From NCBI GenBank assembly GCA_030674155.1, contig CM060335.1:49574469-49638468 (forward strand): DNA of 64,000 nucleotides, in the 5' to 3' direction. The notes under the pieces are model-generated. The model did no database searches, was not told the DNA's origin, and saw only the letters and a program-made list of their open reading frames with translations. This document shows, piece after piece, positions 9,565 through 26,505 of the stretch (position 1 is the stretch's first letter; the number at the start of each line of letters is the position of its first letter). A program made the translations under genes and the position numbers. This stretch comes from Stramonita haemastoma (taxonomy: Eukaryota > Mollusca > Gastropoda > Neogastropoda > Muricidae).

Positions 9565-9887
9565 GCAACCTTCTTGCCTTCAATAATCATCTCAGCTTTG
9601 GTGATCTTGTCCTTCTTTTCCTGTCCCACAGACAGCAGTTGTCCATCATCAGATTCAGATTCTGATTCTTGGACAGCATGAAGTTTCTTCTTTTGCTGAC
9701 ATGTTACAGCAAAGTGGTTCTTTTTCTTGCAGATTTTGCAGGTTTTTCCCCAAGCGGGACATTTTTCCTTCTTTAGGATGTGTGTTTGACCACAGAATTT
9801 ACAGCTTGCCTTCTTCTCACTTGAAGATCCTTTTCTGGGTCTAGCTGATATGGCATGAGCTTCAGCAGAGAGTTCGTTTTTGCTCAT
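9543..9887 (-). CDS. Gypsy zinc knuckle and start of protease
   Basis: A 114-codon frame has nucleocapsid-type cysteines (CKFCG, then CPAWGKTCKICKKKNHF...C), a serine/glutamate-rich linker and the protease active site VDSG at its very end, where it stops. It overlaps the pol frame by 22 bases in a different phase. The protease is therefore split at the catalytic DSG, with VSVNVI continuing in the pol frame. This is either a one-base deletion or a ribosomal frameshift site. The family normally encodes these in one gag or gag-pol frame. The frame is the distal piece of the broken gag region. Confidence 0.8.
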   Translation of the reverse strand: MSKNELSAEAHAISARPRKGSSSEKKASCKFCGQTHILKKEKCPAWGKTCKICKKKNHFAVTCQQKKKLHAVQESESESDDGQLLSVGQEKKDKITKAEMIIEGKKVACQVDSG

Positions 9888-10138
9888 AGCCCTCAGTTGC
9901 TGAGTGGTCGTTTCGGCAGCTCTGCATTTATCAATGCATGTCTGGAGGGTAAGTTTGGCTTCCTGCAGTAAGCGTTCTCTAGTCTACTGGTTTCTGATGC
10001 CTAGCATGATTCTATCTCGCAGCAGTGAGTCATGTCATCACTAAAGTTGCAAGTTTTCATCAGTGTGCGAAGAGTAGCTATATAATCCTCAAAAGGCTCA
10101 TTTGACTTCTGATCTCTCTTATTGAATACAAAACGTTC
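9888..10138 (-). pseudogene. gag: Gypsy gag, decayed middle part
   Basis: Gag-like reading (ERFVFNKRDQKSNEPFEDYI, TLRTLMKTCNFSDDM) continues past the stop that ends the N-terminal frame. A frameshift near 10010-10030 and another stop near 9980 then break it before it meets the zinc-knuckle frame. The product would not be made intact. Confidence 0.75.
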
Positions 10139-10435
10139 CTACGTTTCGTTAGTCTTACCAATGAAGTGACTCTCTAAAGCCTCTATGATGTCCTCAAGAG
10201 TGTGAGTATCATCCAGCTTCATCCCATTGTATATCAGCAGTCCGTCAGGGCCTAGAGTGTGTAGGAACAAAGCTTTTTTGTAGTCATCAGCTTCCTTGTC
10301 TAGCCTGGCTACAATGATGTAATTGTCCCACATCTGTTTGAACAGTTTCCATTCAGCACTACCTTTTTTAACATTGAGAGGAGGTGGAGGACTTACTCTA
10401 GCTGTATGTCTAGCTGTATGTGGCTGTTCAGCCAT
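10139..10435 (-). pseudogene. gag: Gypsy gag N-terminal frame
   Basis: A 98-codon frame starts MAEQPHTARH and includes a typical retrotransposon gag segment (WKLFKQMWDNYIIVARL, ALFLHTLGPDGLLIYNG). It ends at a TAG in the middle of conserved gag sequence, and gag-like residues continue in frame beyond it. In the family this protein forms the particle shell around the RNA. The start is the first ATG after the leader, about 250 bp from the LTR. Confidence 0.8.
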
Positions 10436-10659
10436 GCTAAATGTGTAGTGTGCAGTATCTTAAGATAAGGTTAAATCTACGAGTGCAAGGCTCACGGGAT
10501 ATGAGGTAATGGATTACTGGTAGAAGAAGAGAAAGAAAAATGACTTACAGTTTCTTCATAAGTCAGAATACAGAGTTTTCACAGAGTGTAGAATAACTAT
10601 AAATCTACAGTTACTACCACTGCATCTGCCGCTACTTCTTCTGCTACTTACATTGCTGT

Positions 10660-10688
10660 TACTGCTGCTACCACCGCTGCCACCATGT
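10660..10688 (-). other. Putative primer binding region after the 5' LTR
   Basis: On the minus strand the LTR end is followed at once by TGGTGGCAGCGGTGG, which begins with the TGG expected opposite a tRNA CCA end. I cannot name the tRNA. Confidence 0.5.
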
Positions 10689-10836
10689 TATAAACTTTCA
10701 TACCTAGACAACTCACTCAGCACATAAGCTTCTGTTGCGGCCATCTCGGCAAGCAAACCATATAATCTCGGTTTGTCTTATTACGGAAATCAGTACAAAT
10801 CAACGAAACGAAATCGAGGTGGAGCGATTTACAACA
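10689..10836 (-). repeat. 5' LTR of the gypsy element
   Basis: It pairs with 5112-5259 at about 97 percent by eye. On the minus strand it starts TGTTGTAAATCG and may end three bases further left (TATAACA), giving TG...CA termini. Confidence 0.9.
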
Positions 10837-10841
10837 GGTAT
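10837..10841. repeat. Target site duplication GGTAT, right
   Basis: Partner of 5107-5111. Confidence 0.85.
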
Positions 10842-10951
10842 GCTGTCAGCTGTATTCACTAGAAAGGGTTCTGGCTTCAGCCTAAAATCCCTCCTGCTTC
10901 ATTTGCTTCAGGGTGAGGTTTAGGCTTTTTAAAAATTTATTTATTTATTTA

Positions 10952-11284
10952 TTCTTTTATATCGAGGATAATATAATAAGCACTCATGTGCTTTTTTCAT
11001 GCAGTCCCCGTGTATATGCAGTTGTGTCAATCATGTCATCTGTTCCCACCGGCGCACAATGGCCTACTCTTACGAAAAGCGGAAGAGGATTTAACGTGTG
11101 CACAAGATGTTCTGCGTGCGTTTGCACACGGGGCCTCGATTTATAGTCTCATCCGAAAGATTTTTGGGCAGAGTGTAGTCAGCTTTGATGTATACTCAAG
11201 GGGAAAAATCCCCTCGAACGGGAATCGAACTCGGGTTGTCAAATTGCAAGCGTAATGTTCTGACCACTAGGATATCCCGTCCCT
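10952..11284 (-). mobile_element. SINE A, full-length copy
   Basis: Read on the minus strand: GGGACGGGATATCCTAGTGG (A box), GAGTTCGATTCCCG (B box), the GGATGAGACTATAAATCGAGG core, GTTAAATCCTCTTCCGC, ACGGGGACTGCATG, and an AATAAATAAATA tail. This is a good reference copy, about 330 bp. Confidence 0.95.
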
Positions 11285-11720
11285 GTTATGATGTGCCGAT
11301 GCTGTCAAAAATGCAATGATTGAAATCCATTATTAACTACTACATCCAACATGGGGTGCCGTGTTTGTGATTCCAGACATAATCGTCATGGTTCATCTCA
11401 CCATTTTGTACGGAAGAATGTACCTGCTGAGAAAAGCAAGGTTTTTATATATATATTTTTTATATCTTGGTAGCAATTCTAACTTGCTGAGCTTAAAGAA
11501 CAAACTGACAATGACACAGCGAACTTTCAGCTCGTTGCAGAGCTAAGTGTGTGAAACGACCTTCGACATTTGACTGACGCTTGACTTCTGTTTTTCATTG
11601 ATTGTGCAGTTGTGAATGCCGAGTGTTTATCGTTGGCCACACACCTCTTTTGTTCATATACAGGATTCTTTGCCAGGCAATGTAATATCCATAGCAATAT
11701 AGCCGACAGATGTAACAACA

Positions 11721-11725
<5 letters not shown>
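11285..11725. other. No feature seen
   Basis: Moderately AT-rich sequence without a supported gene or repeat. Confidence 0.4.
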
Positions 11726-11779
<54 letters not shown>

Positions 11780-11831
11780 GCGCGCGCGCGCGCGCGCGCG
11801 CGCGCGCACACGCACACACACACACACACAC
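11726..11831. repeat. (CA)n-(CG)n-(CA)n microsatellite
   Basis: A CG dinucleotide core of about 29 bp (11779-11807) sits between CA tracts, a sequence type able to adopt left-handed DNA. Confidence 0.95.
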
Positions 11832-12744
11832 TAAAAGGGGACCAGGAATCAATGATTTGTAGTGACAAAAAAAGTAAAACATGTGGATATTTATCTAAAT
11901 TTAACGTACGCAGAATGGTCTATTTCAAGCGCAGTTCTTAGGACAAACATCTACTTTACTGTTATGCGAGTGACTCCTTTTATAGTAGAAAACAGACCGA
12001 AAGACCTAGAGAAGACCGGGTTGTGTTGGGGGTAGGTAGGCCTGACACAGGTTCCGAGTGTTTGGTGCATTGACCCAAGTTAGCAAGTTATTTTGGTAAG
12101 TATCTTACAGTGTAACCCAGCATTTTAACAGCATGCTGCTAAAATAATTTGGTGTGGCTGAGCAATCGATACTAATTACTTACTGACAATGTATTTAAAA
12201 GTCCATGATTGTTAGTCATATCTGTGTTGGAAAAAGTCGACAAATATTTTAGGCTTAAGTGTTAATGCTGATCGTTTTTCAAGAGATTTTGTGAAGCTTT
12301 TAATTTTTTTTTTAATTTTCAAATAATGTACACAGACCAATATAATGTAAGCATCAATCCGCAAATGATTCATATCAAAGTTAATAAAGAAATAAAAAAG
12401 GATAATATTACAAACTGACACACAGCCAGCTAGAATATGTTTTAGATAATGTATGAACTCAAATGATCATAATTATATACATATACACACAAGCACATAC
12501 ATGCATACAAACATACATACCCAAGCATATAAGGATATAAAGCCATACATGTGCTTATACATACATGACCTCCGAATACACAACCGATAGAACATTGTTT
12601 AAAAAGAGCAAAAACCATAAAAATGAACACAACAACAACATAAACACACACCACCGCCATCAAATTGCTCAGCTGAGTAAACGGATGTGTGTTATCTGTC
12701 AGACTGAGTCACCCAGCAGTGATAAAGTTTGCGCTAATCTTTGA
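11832..12744. other. AT-rich non-coding stretch
   Basis: No gene or repeat family is recognised. A weak CATA-rich tract lies at 12476-12570. Confidence 0.4.
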
Positions 12745-13012
12745 TTTATTTTTTTTACATCGAGGATAATGGAATAAGCACTCTTGTACTTTTTTTTACT
12801 TCCAGTCCCCGTGTGTATGCAGTTTTGAAAATATCATCTGTTGCCACCGGCACACGATGGCCTACTCTTACGAAAAGCGGAACAGGATTTAACGTATGCG
12901 CAAGATGTTCTGCGTGCGTTCGCACACGGGGCCTTGGTTTAAAGTCTCATCCGAAGGACTTTTGGGGAGGGTGGAGTCAGCACTGATGTTAACTCCAGGA
13001 GAAAAATCTAAC
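12745..13012 (-). mobile_element. SINE A lacking the tRNA head
   Basis: On the + strand it runs from the inverted tail (ATCGAGGATAATGGAATAAG) to AACTCCAGGAGAAAAATC, then leaves the family before the tRNA-like part. Confidence 0.9.
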
Positions 13013-13729
13013 AGAGGTAGATATGTACACCATTGTGCAGTGAAACTGAAAAAAAAAGACATTTCCATAAATGCAACACACTTTCAACCTCACATCTTGA
13101 TTTTAGTTGTTGCGTAAATATTTCAAACGAAGGCCAATTCTTTTGGCATCTACATTACTATAATTTTATGTGAAACATGGCGAGCTGTAGTATTACATGA
13201 AAGATCTTGTCAGACTTAAAGTTGCTACTGCACCCAAGAACATTGAAAACTACACGCATTAGCAGAGTTAGGAAACATACTTTTGTGTTTACATGCTTTT
13301 AAGCTTTAAACATTATGATGCACGTACTTATTCAGATTATTGTTTTAGTGCATTGAGGGCAAGACTATTGAGTCACTTTGTAAAAGTACTCCAAGGGTAG
13401 ATAAAAAGTTATTGCTTGACAGCCCGTAGCGTGTAGTAGGTCCATCAAATGTGACTGACCTTTTTAGTGTTCACATTTGCTTCGTAGTTCCCGATTATGT
13501 TTGTAGCTGGGATTGCGATAGGCTGTGTATTGTGATATACTGTTTTATGTTAAATTGAGTTGGGGTTTTGTGTGTTATATTGTGGAGGAGGGTGGGGGGG
13601 CATGGCAGTGTAAAGCTTTTAGGGTCGTAGTAGACTGTTTTGTGCATGAAATTAGAACCATCGTCGAGAGCAAATTTCCCACCACAGCTGTGAAACCAAC
13701 ATATTATTATAGTACTCTCCTGTCTAGCT
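13013..13729. other. No feature seen
   Basis: Unique-looking AT-rich sequence without a supported gene. Confidence 0.4.
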
Positions 13730-14215
13730 GTGCATTACATGATATCATATTACATAATATTATTATATCATATTATATCATATCATATTGCATCGTGTAT
13801 TATTTTCTATTCTATCATATTATATTACAATATATTATATCATAGCATATATCATATTGCATTATGTTATTTACATATACTATACTATACTATACTATAC
13901 TATACTATACTATACTATACTATACTATACTATACTATACTATACTATACTATACTATACTATACTATACTATACTATACTATACTATGTTATATAATGT
14001 TAAATTATGTTATATTGTACTGTGCTGTGCTGTGATGTACTATACTATACAATACTATACTATATCATATTTTATCTTATCCTATGCTATCCTATGCTTT
14101 TCTATTCTATTCTATTATGCCACATTATATTTTATCATATCACATTAATTTATAGTGTATCATATCATATCATATTGTATTTTAGTATGTCATATTCTAT
14201 ATAATAAAATACCAT
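13730..14215. repeat. (TATAC)n pentanucleotide array with degenerate flanks
   Basis: A near-pure ACTAT/TATAC tract fills about 13876-13990. On both sides are decayed TATCA, TATTA and TATTC pentamers, as if an older array is being rewritten. Confidence 0.9.
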
Positions 14216-14223
14216 ATATAGTA

Positions 14224-14296
14224 TGATAACGGGAATCGAACCTGGGTCGTCAAATTGCGAGCGCAATGTTCTGACCTCTAGGCTATCCCGTCCCGT
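14224..14296 (-). mobile_element. SINE A, tRNA head only
   Basis: GGGAATCGAACCTGGG and GGCTATCCCGTCCC are the inverted B and A boxes. The body is missing. It ends about 40 bp before the sulfotransferase start codon. Confidence 0.85.
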
Positions 14297-14337
14297 ATTA
14301 ATTGTCCACAGCAAGGCAGGGAGGTTGTGACTCCAGC

Positions 14338-20880
<6,543 letters not shown>

Positions 20881-21095
20881 GGACAGGACTCCAAGCTGAA
20901 GTTCCGATTCACACTGTAAGGACAGGACTCCAAACTGAAGTTCCGATTCACACTGTAAGGACAGGACTCCAAACTGACGTTCCGATTCACACTGGAAGGA
21001 CAGGACTCCTCCTCCTAGCCACACCAACACGAGTTGTTCAAGACCTAGGCTTTGGCATACCACCGCCAAAAAATGGAGACAGCTCATTGGTGTAA

Positions 21096-21101
21096 CGCTT
21101 C

Positions 21102-21154
<53 letters not shown>

Positions 21155-21300
21155 GAATAAGGAGAAGATGAAGACGGAGGAAAAGGAGGAAGAGGAGGGG
21201 GGAGGAGGAGGAGGAGGAGGAGGAGGAGGAGGAGGAGGAGAAGAAGAAGAAGAAGAAGAAGATTTGATTTGATTTGATTTGATTTGATTTGATTTGATTA
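21096..21300. repeat. (CAA)n, (GGA/GAA)n and (GATTT)n tracts
   Basis: Three different simple repeats lie in succession and lead straight into the tail of an inverted SINE A. Confidence 0.95.
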
Positions 21301-21506
21301 TTCTTTTATATCGAGGATAATGGAATAAGCACTCTTGTGCTTTTTTACACCAGTCCCCGTGTACATGCAGTTTTGTAAATGTCATCTGTTCCCACCGGCA
21401 CACGATGGCCTACTCTTACGAAAAGCGGAACAGGATTTAACGTGTGCGCAAGATGTTCTGCGTGCGTTCGCACACGGGGCATCGGTTTATGGTCTCATCC
21501 GAAGAA
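21301..21506 (-). mobile_element. SINE A, 5'-truncated
   Basis: Inverted tail to the core GGTCTCATCCGAAG, then replaced by an AAG trinucleotide tract (21504-21562). Confidence 0.92.
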
Positions 21507-21599
21507 GAAGAAGAAGGAGGAGGAAAAGAAGAAGAAGAAGAAGAAGAAGAAGAAGAAGAAGAACTTTCTTTTCATTTGATTTCTTTATCTTGTTATTTT

Positions 21600-22089
21600 A
21601 AATGGAATAGGAGCTGACGGTTACAAGTGCTGAAGATCATGTAATCAAAATTTTCAACGATTATTAATTAAACAGTAGACTTCCTGTGCAGCACTGACGA
21701 TTTTAAATCCCTGGAATGCTGCAGATTCCTTAAAATTCCACGATATTCCATCAGACATCTTATTTAAAATTCCTGAGAGAATCAGACGTTTTCTGTTTCA
21801 TATGAGTAATCAATCATGTGGAAGGTATTTCTTTTATTTAATTTTCTAAAGTCTAGTTTTTGTGGTTCTTTCGTATCGGGCTCGAGTGTGGTGCCCCTTT
21901 TGTCACGCTAAAGGCGTTGTTGGTGCCAGAAACCCCCGAAGAATTGGCTTTTGTCTCGGTGATTCACCTATGTAGAGCTGCACAGTTTTAATCTGAGCTT
22001 TCATTCTTGACGAGGTGACAGCCTCTGATGTGGCCTCTGTGGTGGACGGTGCTATAAACACCATGCCTGAAGTGGACAGGAACTAGGCT
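21600..22089. other. No feature seen
   Basis: No repeat family or gene is recognised downstream of the AAG tract. Confidence 0.35.
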
Positions 22090-22760
22090 AGGTCACAGTG
22101 ACCCTTTTGTACGTCAGTGGACAAATACAAACCGTATAGGGCCTCCTTGTACCTAACTGGCTGATTACAGCTGTGGAACCCGTTTTGTAGGTAATTGGAT
22201 GGTTGCACATTTGTGGAGCCCTTGTGTAGATATTTGGAGGAAATCTGTAGAACCCCTATTGATGTAATTGGATAATTACGACTCTGTGGAACCTCTAAAA
22301 ATTGTAGAACCCAAGGGGTGTTATTGAATAATTGCAACTCTGTGGAACCTCTTTAAATTGTAGAACCCCTATGGATGTAATTAGATAATTACAACCCTGT
22401 GGAACCTCTATAAACTGTAGAACCCCTTTAGATATAATTGGATAATTATAACCCTGTGGAACCTCTTATAAACTGTAGAACCCCTACGAATGTAATTGAA
22501 TAATTACAACCCTGTGGAACCTCAATAAATTGTAGAACCCCTGTGTAGGCAACTGGATGATTGATTACAAAACTGTGGAATCCCTGTGCAGATGATAGGT
22601 AGAAATCAGTGGAACTTTTTTTCGTGATTGTTGGACTTTAAAATTTGTAACCCCCCTGCGTTTGTAAATGACTAACAACTCCGTGGAAATCTTCTCTATA
22701 TGATTGAACTGTGACAACTTTGTGGAATCCTTCAGTACGTGATTAGACAATGACATGGCC
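22090..22760. repeat. Minisatellite, about 60-bp unit
   Basis: Degenerate units contain TGTGGAACCTCTATAAA, TGTAGAACCCC and GTAATTGGATAATTAC. Spacing of the TGTGGAACC motif is about 58-62 bp. Confidence 0.9.
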
Positions 22761-23320
22761 ATAGATAGCCTTGTGTGTAATCAGCCAATTGCAAAACAGT
22801 ACTGTGTGTAATCAGCTGATTGCAAAATAGCCCTGTGTGAAATCAGAAGATTGCAAAAATTGCTCTATGTGTAGTCAGATAATTGAAAATTGCCCTATAT
22901 GTAATCAGACGATTGCAAAACAGCCCTATGTGTAATCAGCTGATTGCAAAATAACCCTGTGTGAAATAAGACAATTGCAAGATAGCACTGTGTGTAATCA
23001 GACGATTGCTAATAGCCCTATGTGTAATCAGACGATTGAAAGTTGCCATGTGTGTGATAAGCCTATTGCAAATTGCCTTGTGTGCAATCAACTGATTGCA
23101 AATAGCCCTGTATGTAATTAGACGATTGCAAAATAGCCATTTGTGCAATCACACGATTACAAATAGCCTTGAATGTAATCAGACGATTGCAAAATAGCCA
23201 TGTGTGTAATCAGACGATTGCAAAATAGCCATGTGTGTAATCAGACGATTGTAAAATAGCTATGTGTGTAATCAGACTATTGTAAAACAGCTACGTGTAA
23301 TCAGACGATTGCAAATCTAT
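22761..23320. repeat. Minisatellite, about 31-bp unit
   Basis: Units of the type TGTGTAATCAGACGATTGCAA followed by AATAGCC repeat about 18 times. The GTAAT...GATTGCAAA part resembles half of the 60-bp unit next door. Confidence 0.92.
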
Positions 23321-23449
23321 AGAGAGTCCTCTATACAGGAGGACAACTGCAAAGCCTCAGCTAGTACTGTATGTCATTGGACTATTAATTCTAGAACCGT
23401 AGATCAGAGTGCCCCGTGTGTAACAGGACATCTACAAGTCCATAGAGAG

Positions 23450-23692
23450 GCCTGTATGTTATTGGACGATCACATGTCCCTAGAGAACCCTATGTAAAAG
23501 GGGCATCACATGTCCCTAGAAAGCCCTATGTAAAAGGGGGATCACATGTCCCTAGAAAACCCTATGTAAAAGGGGGATCACATGTCCCTAGAAAACCCTA
23601 TGTAAAAGGGGGATCACATGTCCTTAGAAAACCCTATGTAAAAGGGGGATCACATGTCCCTAGAAAACCCTATGTAAAAGGGGGGTCACATC
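23450..23692. repeat. Minisatellite, 36-bp unit
   Basis: About six units with GGGGGATCACATGTCCCTAG and AAAACCCTATGTAAAA, nearly identical to one another. Confidence 0.95.
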
Positions 23693-24145
23693 CTGTGTGG
23701 ACAGGCGAGGTGGGGGTCAGGCCAAAAGCATGCTCTCACAATTCAAAATATGGACATCCAGTTCTTTTTCTAGTGCTAGGGGATGAACTGAAGGTCTTCC
23801 CAGGTGCTTAACATCACCCGTGGCATACTTGTGCTTCCCATCAAGATGATCTTTCAGTGTGGTGGGAGGAATGCCGCCATCTCTTGCAGCTGCTCAAAGT
23901 CCAAGCCTCTTGTCTTTGACGCCTGCCATAGGTAACGCGAGTGATTCCGTTGTGCATACAGCTTTGCAATAATTATATGCTCCATTATTAGCGCTATTCA
24001 TTACTACGACTTGTAGACCTACCACCTCTGGCACGCACACACCCATGCACACCCACCCGCCCACACACACTGTTTTTGTTTATTGGTTGTTTTTGTTTTC
24101 GTTGTTGTTTTTTTTAAAAAAGTTTTATTTTAATTTGTTGTTGTT
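23693..24145. other. Unassigned, starts with an exon-5-like splice junction
   Basis: TCCTGTGTGGACAGGCGAGG at 23691-23710 closely matches the intron-exon 5 junction of the sulfotransferase (TCCTGTGTGGACAGGTGAGG). The match is lost after about 30 bp. No coding frame is supported. Confidence 0.4.
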
Positions 24146-24147
24146 GT

Positions 24148-24172
24148 TGAGAGCGAGAGCGAGAGAGAGAGG

Positions 24173-24243
<71 letters not shown>
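24148..24243. repeat. (GA)n microsatellite
   Basis: GA dinucleotide tract of about 95 bp. Confidence 0.95.
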
Positions 24244-24245
<2 letters not shown>

Positions 24246-25020
24246 AGTATATGTTTATCTGTGAGGATCAAGATTTCAGAATGGATTAATGTTATAGACT
24301 TACTAAGAACACATTATCTCTAAAGTACACAAATACTATGATACATACACATATACAAATAACACTTCTTAAAGTACTCAAACAAAAATTTATAAGAATA
24401 AAAAAAAGAATAAGGAAAAATAAAATCAAGAGAAAGAGGGAGTCAAAATCCTAACATAAGAGTCCAAAATACCGAACATTGTTCGGAATTTGAACCATTG
24501 GGGCGTTCGGTAATTGAAACTTTCAGAACCTTCTTTAAAAATCATCCTGTTCAGACAATCTTCAGGTGGTTGCTTGTAAAAGGACTTCATTGACTTGAAG
24601 ATAGATCATATTATTTATTTAAACCATACGTTTTCACTAAATGAAGCTCAAATTCATTCTATAACCAACTTTCCGACGTCAAAAATAGCAGTGAGAGGAC
24701 TGAAATCATCAAACAACACAGCGTTTTCATGGGCCGCTTTTCTCGGCCATTATTTTTCTTACAGGGTGCCAATGGTGGGTACTTCACCATCTTGTGCAAT
24801 CAAATTTGAGAAATGGGCTGTTTGGTATTAGTCACCTGTTCGGTATTTGGAGACTCCCCCTTATGTTATCTGATGATCCCAACTGTGCTGAGATTTTCAT
24901 CTTTTCTGCAGGTCACAAATTTAAAAAAGAAAAAAAAAGAAAGAATTGATAACGGGACCACTGACATGTTCATTCCCTCTCACATTATTTTTTCTGTGAT
25001 TTTTTTTAAATTTCTATGTC
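24244..25020. other. AT-rich non-coding stretch
   Basis: No supported gene or repeat. Confidence 0.4.
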
Positions 25021-25039
25021 AGTATATACAAGGCAAAGA

Positions 25040-25205
25040 GAACGAGAAGAAAGGCTGCAGACCAGGCAGACAGACCAGCACCACACTTCATCTGTGCCCT
25101 CTGCCATAGGGACTGTCTGTCATTCCTGTGTCGGCCTGGCCAGCCACAGCAGACGCTGTACCAGAAGAAACATCTGGAGAGCAACTCCAAAATCTTATGA
25201 GACTG
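25040..25205 (+). mobile_element. LINE ORF2 C-terminal zinc-finger relic
   Basis: CALCHRDC in one frame and CVGLASHSRRC in the next together give a CxxC...C...GLxSHxRxC pattern, which ends many LINE ORF2 proteins. A frameshift lies between them. It is a short decayed fragment. Confidence 0.45.
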
Positions 25206-25616
25206 CAGGCTGCCAATCGCGGAGCCAAACTGAGTATGACGCCCACCCGGGGTGGCGACCACCATAACGCCCCATCTTACGACCTTTTCCTGTGAACTTT
25301 CCACCCGAAGGGTCCCACACAAACTCACCACAGACACAGAAGTGTATGGGGAAACCGAAACTGGGGTCCCCATGAGACCAGAACAAACTGGCCACCGAAT
25401 CAGAGGCGTTTTTCTTTTATTGTATGATGATTAATGACAATACAGATGATGTAATGATGCTGCTATGGACGTGCATGTGTTTTGAGACTACTTTACTGGG
25501 GCGTACTCTACCTTCCTATCATAATATCGAGGGTTGCCTGCCAGAACTGGCTATCATGGTTCGACGCAGTTTCGAGAAAATGGCGTTTGAAAATTTGAAA
25601 AAGCCCGCCATATTCT

Positions 25617-25735
25617 TGGAGGGTGTTCCTGCGAGCACGCACGCGCATTGGTGTGCTACCTATTTTTGTGTTTGCGTTTTCGTGAGTGTGCATGTGAAGG
25701 TGGCCCTGCACTTTGCTGTGGTGCATCATAATTAG
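25617..25735. repeat. Dispersed repeat G, block b
   Basis: It shares GTGTGCATGTG, GCCCTGC and GCTGTGGTGCATCATA with 26207-26292 and 27880-27957. Confidence 0.75.
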
Positions 25736-25761
25736 TATTGTATATCATCTTTATCATTATG

Positions 25762-26032
25762 TGTACTGGTACATTTTATTGCGTACATTGTGCCAGCTTT
25801 CGTTCCGACAAACTGTTAAGATTCAAACCACATTGTTCCATTTCGGGCTGTGGTGTCGGCACAAGTTGGTCGCCACGCAAATCAAAAATGCAAATGAAAT
25901 GCGTATGCATACAGTACAGCACTCTCTCAGTGCCCTGGGCTCTGTTACTGTGCAAAAGTCGGGGTAGGACGGTTCGGAAATCAGCCCTTCGTCACATTTC
26001 CTCGAAATGCCCCTTATTCTTTAGGGGTGTGT
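25762..26032. repeat. Dispersed repeat G, block a
   Basis: GTGCCAGCTTTCGTTCC, GGGCTGTGGTGTCGGCACAAG and ACTGTGCAAAAGTCGG recur at 27585-27865. The unit order at 27.6 kb is a then b. Confidence 0.85.
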
Positions 26033-26220
26033 AAGGGCGCGCATGAAACGATGGGAAGACAACATCAAAGAGTGGACAGGCCTTGGATGGAACGATCTAC
26101 TACAGAGGGCGGAGGACCGTGGGGAGTGGAGGAAACTGGTTGCAAAATCTTCAGTTGTGCCCCCACCGTCCATGGGACTACGGGACAGGTGAAGTGAAGG
26201 TGAAGGAAGGGCGCGCATGA
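26033..26220 (+). mobile_element. RTE-like LINE 3' end, 160-bp insertion with 14-bp target duplication
   Basis: The insert 26047-26206 encodes the ORF2 C terminus (RWEDNIKEWTGLGWNDLL, EWRKLVAKSSVVPPPS, GLRDR stop) and ends in a GTGAAG/GTGAAGG tail. AAGGGCGCGCATGA stands on both sides (26033-26046 and 26207-26220). It lies between blocks a and b of repeat G, which are contiguous at 27.6 kb. The protein ending parallels the LINE at 59.9-61.2 kb (WVDNIKDWTAQ, REAWKKI). Confidence 0.85.
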
Positions 26221-26292
26221 GTGCGCTCGCTCATGTTTGTGTGTACGTTTTGTTTTGTGTGGCAGTGGCCCTTCACTTTGTTGTGGTGCACC
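26207..26292. repeat. Dispersed repeat G, block b
   Basis: Continuation of block a after the LINE insertion: GCGCGCATGAGTGCG to TTGTTGTGGTGCACC. Confidence 0.75.
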
Positions 26293-26505
26293 TTTTTTTT
26301 TAATTTCATGTAGAGGTAACCTCTCTATCAAGCAGTTGTCTCTATTACCAAAAATTGCACAGTCTGATAGTGGTTAATTGAATTTGATTTGAGTGGCAAA
26401 GGGGCTGTCTGGTTTGTAGACAGTAGGCCTACCATTAACCTAAAAACATGCATTATAAAATATTTGTAGGGCCTATGGTTTTATTTTACACAGCAGCAGC
26501 ATATA
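26293..26505. other. No feature seen
   Basis: Short unassigned stretch before a tRNA-like half. Confidence 0.35.

Larger units (their letters stand above)
5112..10836 (-). mobile_element. Ty3/gypsy LTR retrotransposon, nearly complete
   Basis: The element is 5725 bp and is read on the minus strand. It is bounded by two 148-bp direct LTRs (5112-5259 and 10689-10836) that differ at about five positions, so the insertion is fairly young. A 5-bp target duplication GGTAT flanks it. Order from the right: 5' LTR, purine-containing leader, gag (broken), zinc knuckle, protease, reverse transcriptase, RNase H, integrase with HHCC and DDE, a repetitive C-terminal extension, polypurine tract, 3' LTR. 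Protease before RT and integrase last is the Ty3/gypsy order. No envelope frame is present. Stops and a frameshift in gag and a frame change in the protease make autonomous activity unlikely. Confidence 0.95.

Noticed and set aside
12896..13117. Frames with NVCARCSACVRTRGLGL or [12 protein letters not shown]
   Set aside because: These come from the body of SINE A in many copies.
25014..25434. Overlapping frames of 60-119 codons on both strands at 25.0-25.4 kb
   Set aside because: No splice sites or domain apart from the frameshifted LINE zinc-finger remnant.
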